Shown: one piece after another, positions 1 through 8,501 of the stretch | Layout of the letters: each line of letters starts with the position of its first letter | Numbering within the stretch: the stretch's first letter is position 1 | From: Kribbella rubisoli | Lineage (GTDB): Bacteria; Actinomycetota; Actinomycetes; Propionibacteriales; Kribbellaceae | NCBI RefSeq assembly: GCF_004217145.1 | Contig: NZ_SHKR01000014.1 | Span: 744,001 to 808,000, forward strand | Direction: 5' to 3' | DNA length: 64,000 nt | Notes under the pieces: model-generated | Database searches by the model: none | Seen by the model: only the letters and a program-made list of their open reading frames with translations | What the model was told of the DNA's origin: nothing | Position numbers and translations under genes: made by a program

Positions 1-1229
1 TGGCTGAATTGAGGGCGAGGGTGTTCGCGCCGGTGCGGGCGTTGGTGACGATGTTGCTGTCTGTCGCGGGTGTGCTTGCGGCGGTGCTTGTGCTCGTCAG
101 CAGCGCGCTGGTGGTGGTTGGGATCGGGCGGTACGCCGTACCGCCTGCGGTCTGGCTCTTGCGGAAAGTGGCGGATGCGGCGCGTGCTCTGGTGCGGATG
201 GCCGGTGTCGATGTGAGGCGACCGTACGGGCCTGAGACCAGTGCGATCGGGCTGCTGAAGGCGCGCAGTACCTGGAGGGACATCGGCTGGGCGTTCATCG
301 ACCCGGTGATCGGGACGTGGGCGACCGCGCTTGCGATCGCGATGCCGCTGTTCGGGGTGTACGGCGCTGTCGTGCAGCCGTTCGTTTGGCGGGCCAACGA
401 ACGGGCGGGCGGCATCAACTCGTTCGGTCCCATCCACGTGACCTCGACCGTGACCGCGCTCGCCGCGATCCCGGTCGGCCTCGCGATGATCGCCGCCGGC
501 CTGTACATCGGGCCGCCGCTGCTCACCCTGCGCGCCAGCTGGTCGGCCGACCTGCTCGGGCCCTCGCGGACCACCGCGCTGGAGGAACGCGTCGAGACGC
601 TGGTCGAGACCCGCGCCGACAGCGCCGGCGCGCAGGCCGCTGAGCTGCGCCGGATCGAACGCGATCTGCACGACGGCGCGCAGGCGCGGCTGGTGGCTCT
701 CGGTATGAGCCTCAGCAACGCCGAGCGCCTGTTCGAGGAGGATCCGGAGGCCGCGCGCAACCTGGTGATCGCGGCCCGCGAGGCGTCCTCCAGGGCGCTC
801 GATCAGTTACGCGATCTGGTCCGCGGCGTACATCCGCCCGTACTCGCGGACCGAGGTCTCGCCGACGCGATCCGCGCGTTGGCCCTGGACTCACTGCTCG
901 AGGTCGAAGTCAGGTCCGACCTGCCTGGCCGTCCGTCGCTGCCGGTCGAGTCCGCGGTGTACTTCGCCGCCAACGAGCTGCTCGCCAACACCGCCAAGCA
1001 TGCCCGTAGTGCGACCACCGTGGCGATCTCGCTGCACTACACCAACGGCGTACTGCGCTGCGTGGTCACCGACGACGGCCCGGGCGGAGCGGATCCGATG
1101 AACGGGACCGGTTTGCGCGGCATCGAGAGTCGGCTCGCGATCTTCGACGGCACGGTCGAGGTCGACAGTCCTGTCAGCGGTCCGACCCGCGTCCAGCTGG
1201 AGGTGCCGTGCGCGATCCGATCCGTGTAG
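1..1229 (+). CDS. Sensor histidine kinase (HisKA_3/NarL type), 5' end at window edge
   Basis: Membrane sensor kinase expected to autophosphorylate and pass phosphate to the regulator encoded next. Hydrophobic stretches lie at about residues 10-40, 105-122 and 147-170. They are followed by a HisKA_3 region whose motif RDLHDGAQ puts the acceptor histidine near residue 224, then a HATPase_c domain with N-box NELLANTAKHA, G1 DDGPGG and G2 GTGLRG. The window opens with TGGCTGAA in frame, so the true start is probably an ATG or GTG whose first base lies one position before the window (M-A-E-L). A TTG at 9 is the only start wholly inside. The gene overlaps the response regulator by 22 bases, which indicates coupled translation. 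The signal sensed cannot be read from sequence. Confidence 0.9.
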   Translation, partial: AELRARVFAPVRALVTMLLSVAGVLAAVLVLVSSALVVVGIGRYAVPPAVWLLRKVADAARALVRMAGVDVRRPYGPETSAIGLLKARSTWRDIGWAFIDPVIGTWATALAIAMPLFGVYGAVVQPFVWRANERAGGINSFGPIHVTSTVTALAAIPVGLAMIAAGLYIGPPLLTLRASWSADLLGPSRTTALEERVETLVETRADSAGAQAAELRRIERDLHDGAQARLVALGMSLSNAERLFEEDPEAARNLVIAAREASSRALDQLRDLVRGVHPPVLADRGLADAIRALALDSLLEVEVRSDLPGRPSLPVESAVYFAANELLANTAKHARSATTVAISLHYTNGVLRCVVTDDGPGGADPMNGTGLRGIESRLAIFDGTVEVDSPVSGPTRVQLEVPCAIRSV

Positions 1230-1864
1230 TGGTCGCCGAGGATCTGTTCCTGCTCCGCGACGGGCTCGTCCGGACGCTGACCGAGCACGGGTTCACGGTC
1301 GTCGCCGCGGTCGGCACCGGACCGTCGTTGCGGAAGGCGATTGTCGACGAACAGCCCGATATCGCGGTGGTCGACGTACGGCTGCCGCCGTCGTTCACGG
1401 ACGAGGGTCTGCAAGTAGCGATCGAGGCGCGACGGCAACGGCCCGGCTTTCCGGTGCTCGTGCTGTCGCAGTACGTCGAGCAGCTGTACGCCCGCGAGCT
1501 TCTTGCCGATGGCAACGGCTCGGTCGGTTATCTGTTGAAGGACAGGGTTTTCAACACCGACCAGTTCGTCGAGGCCGTGCGGTCGGTGGCCGGCGGCGGT
1601 ACTGCGATGGATCCGCAGGTCGTCGCCAAGCTGCTCAGCAGAGGCGATGCACGCGGGCGTACTGCGGACCTGACTCCGCGCGAACGCGACGTACTGGAAC
1701 TCATGGCGGCCGGTCGCTCGAACGCCGCGATCGGGCAGCAACTGAGGCTCTCCGTCAGTGCCGTGACCAAACATATCGCCAGCATCTTCGGCAAGCTCGA
1801 CCTGCCCGCGTCCGATGACGACAACCGTCGCGTGCTCGCCGTCCTCGCGTACCTGAACCGCTGA
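1208..1864 (+). CDS. LuxR-family (NarL-type) response regulator
   Basis: DNA-binding partner of the overlapping histidine kinase. The receiver domain starts at the GTG at 1208. The acidic pair follows IRVVVAED, the acceptor aspartate is D56 in VVDVRLPP, and a conserved lysine sits in YLLKDR. A LuxR-type helix-turn-helix occupies about residues 156-200 (LTPRERDVLELMAAGRS, then SVSAVTKHIASIF). At 218 aa it has the usual family length. The GTG lies inside the kinase gene, as expected for a coupled two-component pair. Target genes are unknown; the hydrolase downstream has its own promoter-like element, so it need not be co-transcribed. Confidence 0.93.
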   Translation: MRDPIRVVVAEDLFLLRDGLVRTLTEHGFTVVAAVGTGPSLRKAIVDEQPDIAVVDVRLPPSFTDEGLQVAIEARRQRPGFPVLVLSQYVEQLYARELLADGNGSVGYLLKDRVFNTDQFVEAVRSVAGGGTAMDPQVVAKLLSRGDARGRTADLTPRERDVLELMAAGRSNAAIGQQLRLSVSAVTKHIASIFGKLDLPASDDDNRRVLAVLAYLNR

Positions 1865-1866
1865 CG

Positions 1867-1879
1867 TATCCTCGCACCC
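1867..1879 (+). promoter_or_regulatory. Candidate -10 element of leaderless hydrolase gene
   Basis: TATCCT at 1867-1872 is followed by seven bases and then the ATG at 1880, with no Shine-Dalgarno sequence between. Transcription would start at or next to the A of the ATG. The same spacing recurs ahead of many genes in this window. Confidence 0.5.
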
Positions 1880-2755
1880 ATGCTGAGTGACGGAGTGCGG
1901 ACAATCGCCGCAGGTGGGGTCGATCACTGGGTCCGGATCGCGGGCGCCGACAACGACGGAGTACCGCTGGTGCTCGTGCACGGCGGGCCGGGCGAGAGCT
2001 CGTACTCGATCGAGCAGTCCGTCGGTGACGAGATCGCGAAGCTCGCGCCGGTCATCTTCTACGACCAGCGCGGGTGCGGCCGGTCGGCGCGTCCGTCCGA
2101 CACGAGCACCTACACGATGGTCCAGCTTGTTGCGGACCTGGATGAGTTGCGTACGGCGCTGGGAGTCGAGCAGATCGTGCCGTGGGGCGTGTCGTTCGGG
2201 TGCCTGCTTGCTGCGGAGTACGCCGTTGCTCATAGCAACCATGTGGCCGGCCTGATCCTGCACGCTCCCCCGATCGTCGACCCCCTCCACCCCGGCCTGT
2301 GGACGATGCGCCCGGCCGCGGTCGACCCGATCCTGACGCCGGACGAGCGCGCCGCCCTTCGCACTCAACTCGAGCCCCTCACCGTCCAGATCGAACGCAC
2401 AGTTGCCGCTATCGGCGCCATCGCCCAGAGCGAGAACGCGGCGAGCTTCTTCTACTACGACCCGGCCAACATCCCCGCCGACGATCCCGCGACGCCGGAG
2501 TCCAACCTGGAAATGGCGATGGCCCTGGTCGGTACCGAACGCCCCGATCTCGCCGACGACCTGGCCGCCGTCGACATCCCCACACTCATCCTCGCCGCCC
2601 TCTGGGACCGCCACGTCGGCTTCGACACCCCCCGCGACCTCGCCACCCGCCTCCCCCAGGCCACCCTCGAGATCTTCACCAACTCGGCCCACTCGATCGC
2701 CGACGAGGAACCAACGAAGTACGTCGAGGTCATCCGCAACTTCCTGGAGCGCTGA
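1880..2755 (+). CDS. Alpha/beta hydrolase, proline iminopeptidase-like
   Basis: Cytoplasmic serine hydrolase of 291 aa related to the S33 prolyl iminopeptidase group. The oxyanion-hole motif HGGPGESS is near residue 35, followed by YDQRGCGRS. The nucleophile elbow WGVSFGC places the catalytic serine at about residue 105. A candidate acid lies in ALWDRHVG and the histidine in NSAHSIADE near the C-terminus. There is no signal peptide. The start follows a TATCCT hexamer by seven bases and has no ribosome-binding site, so a leaderless transcript is likely. The IMP-cyclohydrolase-like gene begins three bases after the stop and is probably co-transcribed. The natural substrate is uncertain; many relatives are general esterases or aminopeptidases. 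Confidence 0.85.
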   Translation: MLSDGVRTIAAGGVDHWVRIAGADNDGVPLVLVHGGPGESSYSIEQSVGDEIAKLAPVIFYDQRGCGRSARPSDTSTYTMVQLVADLDELRTALGVEQIVPWGVSFGCLLAAEYAVAHSNHVAGLILHAPPIVDPLHPGLWTMRPAAVDPILTPDERAALRTQLEPLTVQIERTVAAIGAIAQSENAASFFYYDPANIPADDPATPESNLEMAMALVGTERPDLADDLAAVDIPTLILAALWDRHVGFDTPRDLATRLPQATLEIFTNSAHSIADEEPTKYVEVIRNFLER

Positions 2756-2758
2756 GCC

Positions 2759-3439
2759 GTGCGTTCACTCGGAACATCAGTCGAGTACCCCGGCCGCGGC
2801 CTGGCCATCGGCCGCGACGCCGACGGCGTACCGTTCTTCACCTACTGGCTGACGGGGCGCTCGCCCGCGTCGCAGTCCCGCGAACTCGTCGTCCATGACG
2901 AGGAGATCGTCGTCCGTGACACCTCCGGCGGCCCAATCGACGACCTCCGCCACTACACCGCCGCCACCCGCGGAGCCGACTGGGTCCTGGTCGGCAACGG
3001 CACCCAGGTCAGCGACCTGACCGCCCTCCGCCCGCAGCAGCCCGACCTCCAACTGGCCCTGCGGCACCTCACCTACGAACCCGACCCACCCATCCGCACC
3101 CCACGCATCACAGCCACCGCCACCATCGCGGGCCCGGAGCTCACCGAGGTCATGGTCGGTTCCGCTCGGGCGTACGACGGCGCACCCGACCTCACCGTCC
3201 ACCCGTCCCTCTACACATCCCACGTCGCACCCGGCACCGCGCTCACCACCACGACCTACTCCGGCACCGCACAACAGATCGTCACCAACGGCCACCCGGA
3301 GGTCGTCGCCGTACCGTTCCCCTGGTCCGACATCACCGACGCCGTCTGGCAGTCGCTACAACCATCCCTCCGAGTCGCCACCATCACGGTGCGCCTCGAC
3401 ACCCCCACCTTCGCCGCGGTGGTGCTGCAGCAGAGGTGA
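2759..3439 (+). CDS. IMP cyclohydrolase-like protein (PurO-type family)
   Basis: The 226-aa product resembles the archaeal-type IMP cyclohydrolase family (PF07826), recognisable from YPGRGLAIGRDADGVPFFTY near the N-terminus, the basic patch GRSPASQSR, and VGNGTQVSDL in the middle. In archaea this enzyme closes FAICAR to IMP, the last step of purine synthesis. Most bacteria use PurH instead, so the bacterial protein may have another role. The start is the GTG at 2759, three bases after the hydrolase stop. The convergent acyl-CoA ligase gene ends at the very next base (3440). I recognise the fold family by motif only; activity is not shown. Confidence 0.65.
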   Translation: MRSLGTSVEYPGRGLAIGRDADGVPFFTYWLTGRSPASQSRELVVHDEEIVVRDTSGGPIDDLRHYTAATRGADWVLVGNGTQVSDLTALRPQQPDLQLALRHLTYEPDPPIRTPRITATATIAGPELTEVMVGSARAYDGAPDLTVHPSLYTSHVAPGTALTTTTYSGTAQQIVTNGHPEVVAVPFPWSDITDAVWQSLQPSLRVATITVRLDTPTFAAVVLQQR

Positions 3440-5275
3440 CTACTCGTACATCTTGTCGAGGACGGCGGCGTACTCGACCTCGACGTACTTTCGTTTGAGT
3501 TTCAGGCTCGGGGTCATCTCGCCGGACTCGACCGTGAGGTCGCGGTCGAGGATGGTGAACTTCTTGATGGTTTCCCAGCGGTTGAGGGTCGCGTTGAGTT
3601 CGTCGACGTAGCCCTGGACCATCGTCTGGGCGGCGTCGGACGTCACGATCTCGGCGTACGGCATTCCGCTCATACCGTTCGCGGCGGCCCAACCCACGAC
3701 AGCATCAGGGTCCAGCGTCACCAGCGCCGAGACGAAGTTGCGCTTGTTCCCGTGGACGATGAACTGGCTCGCATACGGGCAGATCGTCTTGAAGCGGCCC
3801 TCGATGACCTGAGGCGCGACGTACTTGCCGCCCGACGTCTTGAAGAGGTCCTTCTTCCGGTCGGTGATGAACAGGAACTCGTCCTCGAAGTGTCCGATGT
3901 CCCCGGTGTGGAACCACCCGTCCGCGTCCAGGACCTCGGCCGTCTGCTCGGGCTGGTTGTGGTACCCGCTCATCACGCCGTCGCCCTTGATCAGGATCTC
4001 CCCGTCCTCGGCGATCTTGAACTGCGTCCCCGGGAACGCAGGCCCGACGCTCCCCAGCCGGTACTGCGTCGGCCGGTTCAACGTCGACCCCGCCGACGTC
4101 TCGGACAGCCCGTACCCCTCGAGGATCAGCAACCCGGCCGCGTGGAACCACTCGGCCAGCGTCTTGTCCAGCGCCGCCGAGCCGGACACGAAGAACCGGA
4201 TCCGCCCGCCGAAGCGAGCCCGGATCTTCGACAGCACCAACCGATCCGCCGCTGCGAACTGCGCCGCCAGCAGACCGGACGGCTCCCGCCCCGCCTGCCG
4301 CAAGGCGGACACACGCGAACCAACCCCGAACGCCCAGTCGAACATCTTCGCCCGCGCGCCGCCCTCGGACTGGATCATCGTCCGGATCCGCGCGTGCGCC
4401 TTCTCGAAGATCCGCGGCGCCGCCGCCATGAACGTCGGTTGGACGACGGCCGCATTCTCGACGATCTTGTCGATCCGTCCGTCCACCGCGGTCGCGAACC
4501 CGATCTGGCACTGGACGGCGAGCAGCACCTGCCCGAACACGTGCGACAACGGCAGCCACAGGAACTGCAGGTCGTCCGGCGACAGCACCCGCATCCCCTC
4601 GACCGCGGCGCCTTCGTACGTCCACGCCGAGTGCGCCAACCGCACGCCCTTCGGCCGGCCCGTCGTACCGGAGGTGTAGATCAGCGTGCACAGATCGTCC
4701 GGCTTGATCGCCGCGATCCGCTCGTCGACCGCGGGCGGGTGCTCAGCCAGGTACTCGTCGCCCAGCGCGTCGAGGTCACCCAGCGAGATGACCCAGTCGC
4801 CGTCGCTCTCGACCGGCGTACCGTCGATCAGCACGACCTTGCGCAGCGACGGTGTCTCGGACCGGTGCGCGCGGAGCTTGTCGACCTGCCCCGCGTCCTC
4901 GGCGAACACCAGCTGTACGTCGGCATCGGCCACGATGAACGCCACGTCGGCCGAGATCGTCGTCGGGTAGATCGTGGTGGTCGCAGCAGCCGCGAGCACG
5001 GCGGCCAGGTAGCACTCGATCCACTCGATCCGGGTGCTGGACGCGATCGCGACCCGCTGCTCCGGCTCGACGCCGAGCGCGATCAGCCCGGCCGCACGCC
5101 GGCGCGTCAGCTCCTCGGTCTCGCGCCAGCTCACCGACTTCCATTGCTCGCCGCGCGGGAACCGGAACGCCTCCCGCGCAGGGGTCGCCTCCACCCGCTC
5201 CAGGAACATCTGGGCCATCGTGCCCTTGCGGTTGCTCAGGAGAGCGAGCTGGCCGGAATCGGCGACAGGCTTCAT
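3440..5275 (-). CDS. Long-chain fatty acid-CoA ligase (AMP-forming, FadD15-like)
   Basis: Activates fatty acids to acyl-CoA through an acyl-adenylate. The ATP-binding P-loop LIYTSGTTGRPKG lies in the first half. The adenylate motif EGYGLSETS, the GWFHTGDIG hinge region and the ITDRKKDLFKTSGGKYVAP segment follow, as in actinobacterial FadD15-type ligases. The longest frame would start at 5386, but the ATG at 5275 (MKPVADSG) is preceded by a clean GGAGG seven bases upstream and gives 611 aa, a normal size, so I chose it. It is monocistronic by position, with asd upstream on the same strand ending at 5449. Chain-length preference cannot be inferred. Confidence 0.93.
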   Translation of the reverse strand: MKPVADSGQLALLSNRKGTMAQMFLERVEATPAREAFRFPRGEQWKSVSWRETEELTRRRAAGLIALGVEPEQRVAIASSTRIEWIECYLAAVLAAAATTTIYPTTISADVAFIVADADVQLVFAEDAGQVDKLRAHRSETPSLRKVVLIDGTPVESDGDWVISLGDLDALGDEYLAEHPPAVDERIAAIKPDDLCTLIYTSGTTGRPKGVRLAHSAWTYEGAAVEGMRVLSPDDLQFLWLPLSHVFGQVLLAVQCQIGFATAVDGRIDKIVENAAVVQPTFMAAAPRIFEKAHARIRTMIQSEGGARAKMFDWAFGVGSRVSALRQAGREPSGLLAAQFAAADRLVLSKIRARFGGRIRFFVSGSAALDKTLAEWFHAAGLLILEGYGLSETSAGSTLNRPTQYRLGSVGPAFPGTQFKIAEDGEILIKGDGVMSGYHNQPEQTAEVLDADGWFHTGDIGHFEDEFLFITDRKKDLFKTSGGKYVAPQVIEGRFKTICPYASQFIVHGNKRNFVSALVTLDPDAVVGWAAANGMSGMPYAEIVTSDAAQTMVQGYVDELNATLNRWETIKKFTILDRDLTVESGEMTPSLKLKRKYVEVEYAAVLDKMYE

Positions 5276-5448
5276 AACTGGCCTCCAATGGGGGGTCAAG
5301 TGACTGGAGGGTAATCGCAAGCGGCTGGTCCTGACCATGGCACTCGCGCGCCCGCTCGCGCGTTCTCCATCACGTTTCCGCAACATACCCTGATTCGTCG
5401 CGCCCCGGAGTCCTACCGCTACTGATCAGCCTTCTTGACGTCGAGAGA

Positions 5449-6474
5449 TCACCGCTGCGCGAGGAGCTCTGCGATCTGTACGGCGTTGAGCGCGGCGCCC
5501 TTGCGGAGGTTGTCGTTGGACACGAACAGCACGAGCCCGCGGTTGCCCGGCACGGACTGGTCCTGGCGGATGCGGCCGACGTACGACGGGTCCTGGCCGG
5601 CGGCGAGCAGCGGGGTCGGGAGGTCCGTGACGGCCACGCCCGGTGCGGATCCGAGGAGCTCGGTCGCGCGCTCCGGGGTGATCGGCTCGGCGAACTCGGC
5701 GTGGATGCTCAGCGAGTGGCCGGTGAAGACCGGCACCCGGACGCAGGTGCCGGCGACCGGGAGGTCCGGGATGTGCAGGATCTTGCGGCTCTCGTTGCGG
5801 AGCTTCTGCTCCTCGTCGGTCTCACCGGTGCCGTCGGCAACGATCGGACCGGCGAGCGGGAGGACGTTGAACGCGATCGGACCGGCGTACACCTTGGGCT
5901 CCGGGAGCGTGATGCCTTCCGTGCCGCGGGCAAGCTTCCCGCCCGGTACGGCGAGGGCGCGGGCCTGGTCCTCGAGCTCGCTCACGCCGACCCCACCGGA
6001 GCCCGAGACGGCTTGGTAGGTGGACACGACGAGCCTGGTCAGCGTCGCCGCGCGGTGCAGCGGGGCGAGGACCGGCATCGCGGCCATCGTCGTGCAGTTC
6101 GGGTTGGCCACGATGCCCTTGGGCAGGTTGTCGAGGTCCTCCGGGTTCACCTCGGAGACGACGAGCGGCACGTCGGGATCCATCCGCCAGCCGGACGAGT
6201 TGTCCACGACGACGGCACCGGCCGCGGCAACCTTCGGCGCAAGCTCCTTCGACGCCGTCTTCCCGTTCGAGAACAGCGCAAGCTCGAGCCCGGCGAAGTC
6301 CGCCGTCGCGGAGTCCTCGACGGTGATCTCCCTGTCACCGAACGGCAGCGTCTTCCCCGCCGACCGAGCCGAGGCGAAGAACCGCACCTCGTCCACCGGG
6401 AACTTCCGCTCGACGAGCAGCTCCCGCATGACGCTACCGACCTGGCCTGTGGCTCCGAAAACACCTACTCGCAT
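5449..6474 (-). CDS. asd: Aspartate-semialdehyde dehydrogenase
   Basis: Reduces aspartyl-4-phosphate to aspartate semialdehyde with NADPH, the branch point to lysine/diaminopimelate, threonine and methionine. The dinucleotide motif GATGQVGSVM is at the N-terminus, the catalytic cysteine lies in NPNCTTMAA, and the substrate-binding region GHSLSIHAEF is in the second half. The 341-aa length is typical. No ask (aspartokinase) gene is visible downstream, where the partner often lies. A TAGTCT hexamer sits seven bases before the ATG and no Shine-Dalgarno is visible, so the mRNA is probably leaderless. A long hairpin separates it from the tautomerase gene upstream. Confidence 0.95.
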   Translation of the reverse strand: MRVGVFGATGQVGSVMRELLVERKFPVDEVRFFASARSAGKTLPFGDREITVEDSATADFAGLELALFSNGKTASKELAPKVAAAGAVVVDNSSGWRMDPDVPLVVSEVNPEDLDNLPKGIVANPNCTTMAAMPVLAPLHRAATLTRLVVSTYQAVSGSGGVGVSELEDQARALAVPGGKLARGTEGITLPEPKVYAGPIAFNVLPLAGPIVADGTGETDEEQKLRNESRKILHIPDLPVAGTCVRVPVFTGHSLSIHAEFAEPITPERATELLGSAPGVAVTDLPTPLLAAGQDPSYVGRIRQDQSVPGNRGLVLFVSNDNLRKGAALNAVQIAELLAQR

Positions 6475-6487
6475 GCTCCGCAGACTA
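6475..6487 (-). promoter_or_regulatory. Candidate -10 element of asd
   Basis: On the minus strand TAGTCT (6487-6482) is followed by seven bases and the ATG of asd at 6474, with no ribosome-binding site. The arrangement fits a leaderless transcript. Confidence 0.5.
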
Positions 6488-6526
6488 CTTGGCCGCCTCC
6501 AGCCGGCGCGGATGATTTCAGATGGC

Positions 6527-6615
6527 GGATCTGCAGCCCATCACAATCGCCGCGTGACGCCCGAGCGCACGCTCGAGCCGCACCTGGTGACGCAGTTGTG
6601 ATGGGCTGCAGATCC
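6527..6615 (-). terminator. Long intergenic hairpin downstream of the tautomerase gene
   Basis: A perfect 20-base inverted repeat, GGATCTGCAGCCCATCACAA at 6527-6546 and its complement at 6596-6615, encloses 49 bases. The enclosed segment can itself form a small GAGCG-CA-CGCTC hairpin. It begins 11 bases past the stop of the tautomerase gene (minus strand) and precedes asd. Position suggests transcription termination, but there is no T-run, so a protein-binding or mobile palindromic element remains possible. Confidence 0.5.
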
Positions 6616-6626
6616 GGCCACCGCCC

Positions 6627-6812
6627 TCAGGCGTCCGCGGCGAGCGTGCCACCGTTCGCCACGTCGGTCTTCTCGATCTCCTGGAAGACGATGCGGACGG
6701 CCTCGCGCTTCGCGCCGAGGATGGCGATGGCGGAGTCGGTGACGGCGGCGACGAACTCGCGGCGCTGGTCGAGGGTGCGGCCGGAGAGGAGTTCGACGGT
6801 GATGTTCGGCAT
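6627..6812 (-). CDS. 4-oxalocrotonate tautomerase family protein
   Basis: A 61-residue protein beginning MPNITVELLSGRT. After removal of methionine, Pro1 is the catalytic base of this superfamily, and the basic residues needed for the active site are present (Arg in the RTLDQRREF region). Such proteins form hexamers or dimers and isomerise unsaturated keto acids. The start at 6812 is preceded by AGGAG. It stands alone between the symporter gene and asd on the same strand. A link to uronate breakdown next door is conceivable but not shown. Confidence 0.85.
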   Translation of the reverse strand: MPNITVELLSGRTLDQRREFVAAVTDSAIAILGAKREAVRIVFQEIEKTDVANGGTLAADA

Positions 6813-6848
6813 GGGTTGTTCTCCTGAGGGTTGGGTTGGGCCAGTGTT

Positions 6849-8351
6849 TCAGGACAGGACCGCGGCGGGGCGGGCGGCGGTCTCGTCCGGGTCGGTGTTC
6901 AGCGAGTCGACCAGGTCGTCGACCTCCGCGCGGTTCTCCGGCAGCAGCAGGCCGAGGCCGACGTACACCACCAGGGAAGTTGCCAGCGGCAACGCGACGA
7001 CCAGCGTCTGGTCGGTCGAGCCGATGCCGTACTTGACGATCGCCCACGCGATCAGGCCGATCGCCCACGACGCCAGCGCGGCCCGCGATCCGCTCCGCCG
7101 GAACCACGGCAACAGGCCGAGCATCAGCGGGATCGCGATCGGTCCCATCGTCGCGGCGACCAGGTCGACGACGATCTTCAGTACGACGCCTTCGCCGTTC
7201 GTGGCGATCGCGATCAGCATGCTCACCGTGACGAACGTGAACGTCACGATCCGCGCCATCTTCAACGTCGCCGCATCGGTCAGCCGGCGGACCTTCGGCA
7301 CGAGGACCGGCGCGAGATCCCGCGTGATCACCGACGAGATCGCGTTCGCGTCGGACGCCACCATCGCCATCGTGTGCGAGAAGAAGCCGGCCAGCACCAG
7401 CCCGATCAGCCCGCTCGGCAGGAGCAGTTGCGACAGTTCGACGTACGACTGCTCCGGCTTTCCGGGGTGTACGAGCAGCGGCGCGGCGCACATCGGGATG
7501 AAGAGCACCAACGGCCACACGAGCCAGAGTGCCGACGACAGCAACGCGGACTTCTTCGCTGCGGATCCGGATGGCGCGGCCATGTAGCGCTGCGCCAGGT
7601 TCCACATGCCGCCGTTGTACTCGAAGGTTTTGATGAACAGGAACGCGATCAGGAAGATCGGCGTGTACGGCCCGTTCAGCGCGTGACCGTGCCCGGCCGG
7701 CAACTGATCCCACATCTTCCACAACGTCGGTACGCCGTCCAGATGCGCGAGCACGCCGATGAACATCGCGATGCCGGCGCCGAACTGGATCACGAACTGG
7801 CCGAAGTCGGTGAGTACGTCGGCCCACAGCCCGCCGAGCGTGGCATACAGCATCGTCACCACACCGGTCAGCAGGATCCCCCACCGCATCGGCACTCCGG
7901 TGAATCCGTTCAGCAGTACGGCGATCGCGACCCACTTCGACGCGATGTCGACGACCTTCAGCGCGGCACCGGAGTACGCGAGCGCCTGCTGTGTCGGCAG
8001 GTTGTACCTGCGTGCGAGGTACTCCAGTGGCGACACAACCCCGTGTTTGGCGCGGAGACGATTCCAGCGGGCGGCGAACAGGAACGCGCCGATCCCGACG
8101 CCGATGCCGATCGTCATGGCCCACCAGACATAGACCGTGATGCCGTAGCTGTAGGCAACTGCCGCGAACGCAACGAACATGACCGCGCTGTAGCCGGACA
8201 TGTGATGCGAGATGCCGGACAACCACCAGGGAATCCGGCCGCCGGTCGTGAAGTAGTCCACGACGGTCTTGATCTTGGTGCGCGACCAGAGCCCGATCAG
8301 CACCATCAACACGAAGTACGCGACCAGGACAGTCCAGTCCAGAGTGGTCAT
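6849..8351 (-). CDS. Sodium:solute symporter (SSS family), uronate module
   Basis: A 500-aa integral membrane transporter with about 13 hydrophobic helices, starting MTTLDWTVLVAYFVLMVLIG. The FTTGGRIPWWLSGISHHMSGYSA region and the GGLWADVLTDFGQF segment are typical of the sodium/solute symporter family. The open frame continues to 9224, but that extension is antisense to kduI. The ATG at 8351 with GGGAGG upstream is the real start. It is divergent from kduI-kduD-iclR and shares an operator-rich spacer, so it probably imports an unsaturated or free hexuronate for that pathway. The substrate is inferred from context only. Confidence 0.9.
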   Translation of the reverse strand: MTTLDWTVLVAYFVLMVLIGLWSRTKIKTVVDYFTTGGRIPWWLSGISHHMSGYSAVMFVAFAAVAYSYGITVYVWWAMTIGIGVGIGAFLFAARWNRLRAKHGVVSPLEYLARRYNLPTQQALAYSGAALKVVDIASKWVAIAVLLNGFTGVPMRWGILLTGVVTMLYATLGGLWADVLTDFGQFVIQFGAGIAMFIGVLAHLDGVPTLWKMWDQLPAGHGHALNGPYTPIFLIAFLFIKTFEYNGGMWNLAQRYMAAPSGSAAKKSALLSSALWLVWPLVLFIPMCAAPLLVHPGKPEQSYVELSQLLLPSGLIGLVLAGFFSHTMAMVASDANAISSVITRDLAPVLVPKVRRLTDAATLKMARIVTFTFVTVSMLIAIATNGEGVVLKIVVDLVAATMGPIAIPLMLGLLPWFRRSGSRAALASWAIGLIAWAIVKYGIGSTDQTLVVALPLATSLVVYVGLGLLLPENRAEVDDLVDSLNTDPDETAARPAAVLS

Positions 8352-8383
8352 CAGGATCCTCCCAGGGGCGATGGGCGATTGCC

Positions 8384-8501
8384 TGGAAGGTTCCATCGAA
8401 CAGAACTCGGTGTCAATACACGGAACCTGGAACATTTCGTCGCGGGGTTCCAGCGGCTCTGATGATTGACACAGGGGTTCCGTCACGTAGAACCTTGTTC
8501 T
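8384..8501. promoter_or_regulatory. Divergent promoter region with IclR-type operators (kdu module)
   Basis: Three inverted GGAAC/GTTCC elements occupy this spacer: TGGAA-GG-TTCCA at 8384-8395, TGGAAC-N13-GTTCCA at 8428-8452 and GGTTC-N9-GAACC at 8476-8494. For kduI, TTGACA (8466-8471) and TAGAAC (8488-8493) are 16 bases apart, and the GTG start lies eight bases after the hexamer. The third operator sits between and over the promoter hexamers. A TTGACA on the minus strand (8416-8411) points towards the symporter gene. The likely ligand-responsive repressor is the IclR protein encoded at 10099. Confidence 0.65.

Noticed and set aside
3752..5314. 520-codon plus-strand frame over the acyl-CoA ligase
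   Set aside because: Antisense shadow of a well-supported gene; no family resemblance.
8466..8501. Upstream extension of kduI from 8466
   Set aside because: The TTG start would be the -35 hexamer TTGACA itself, and the added residues do not resemble KduI.
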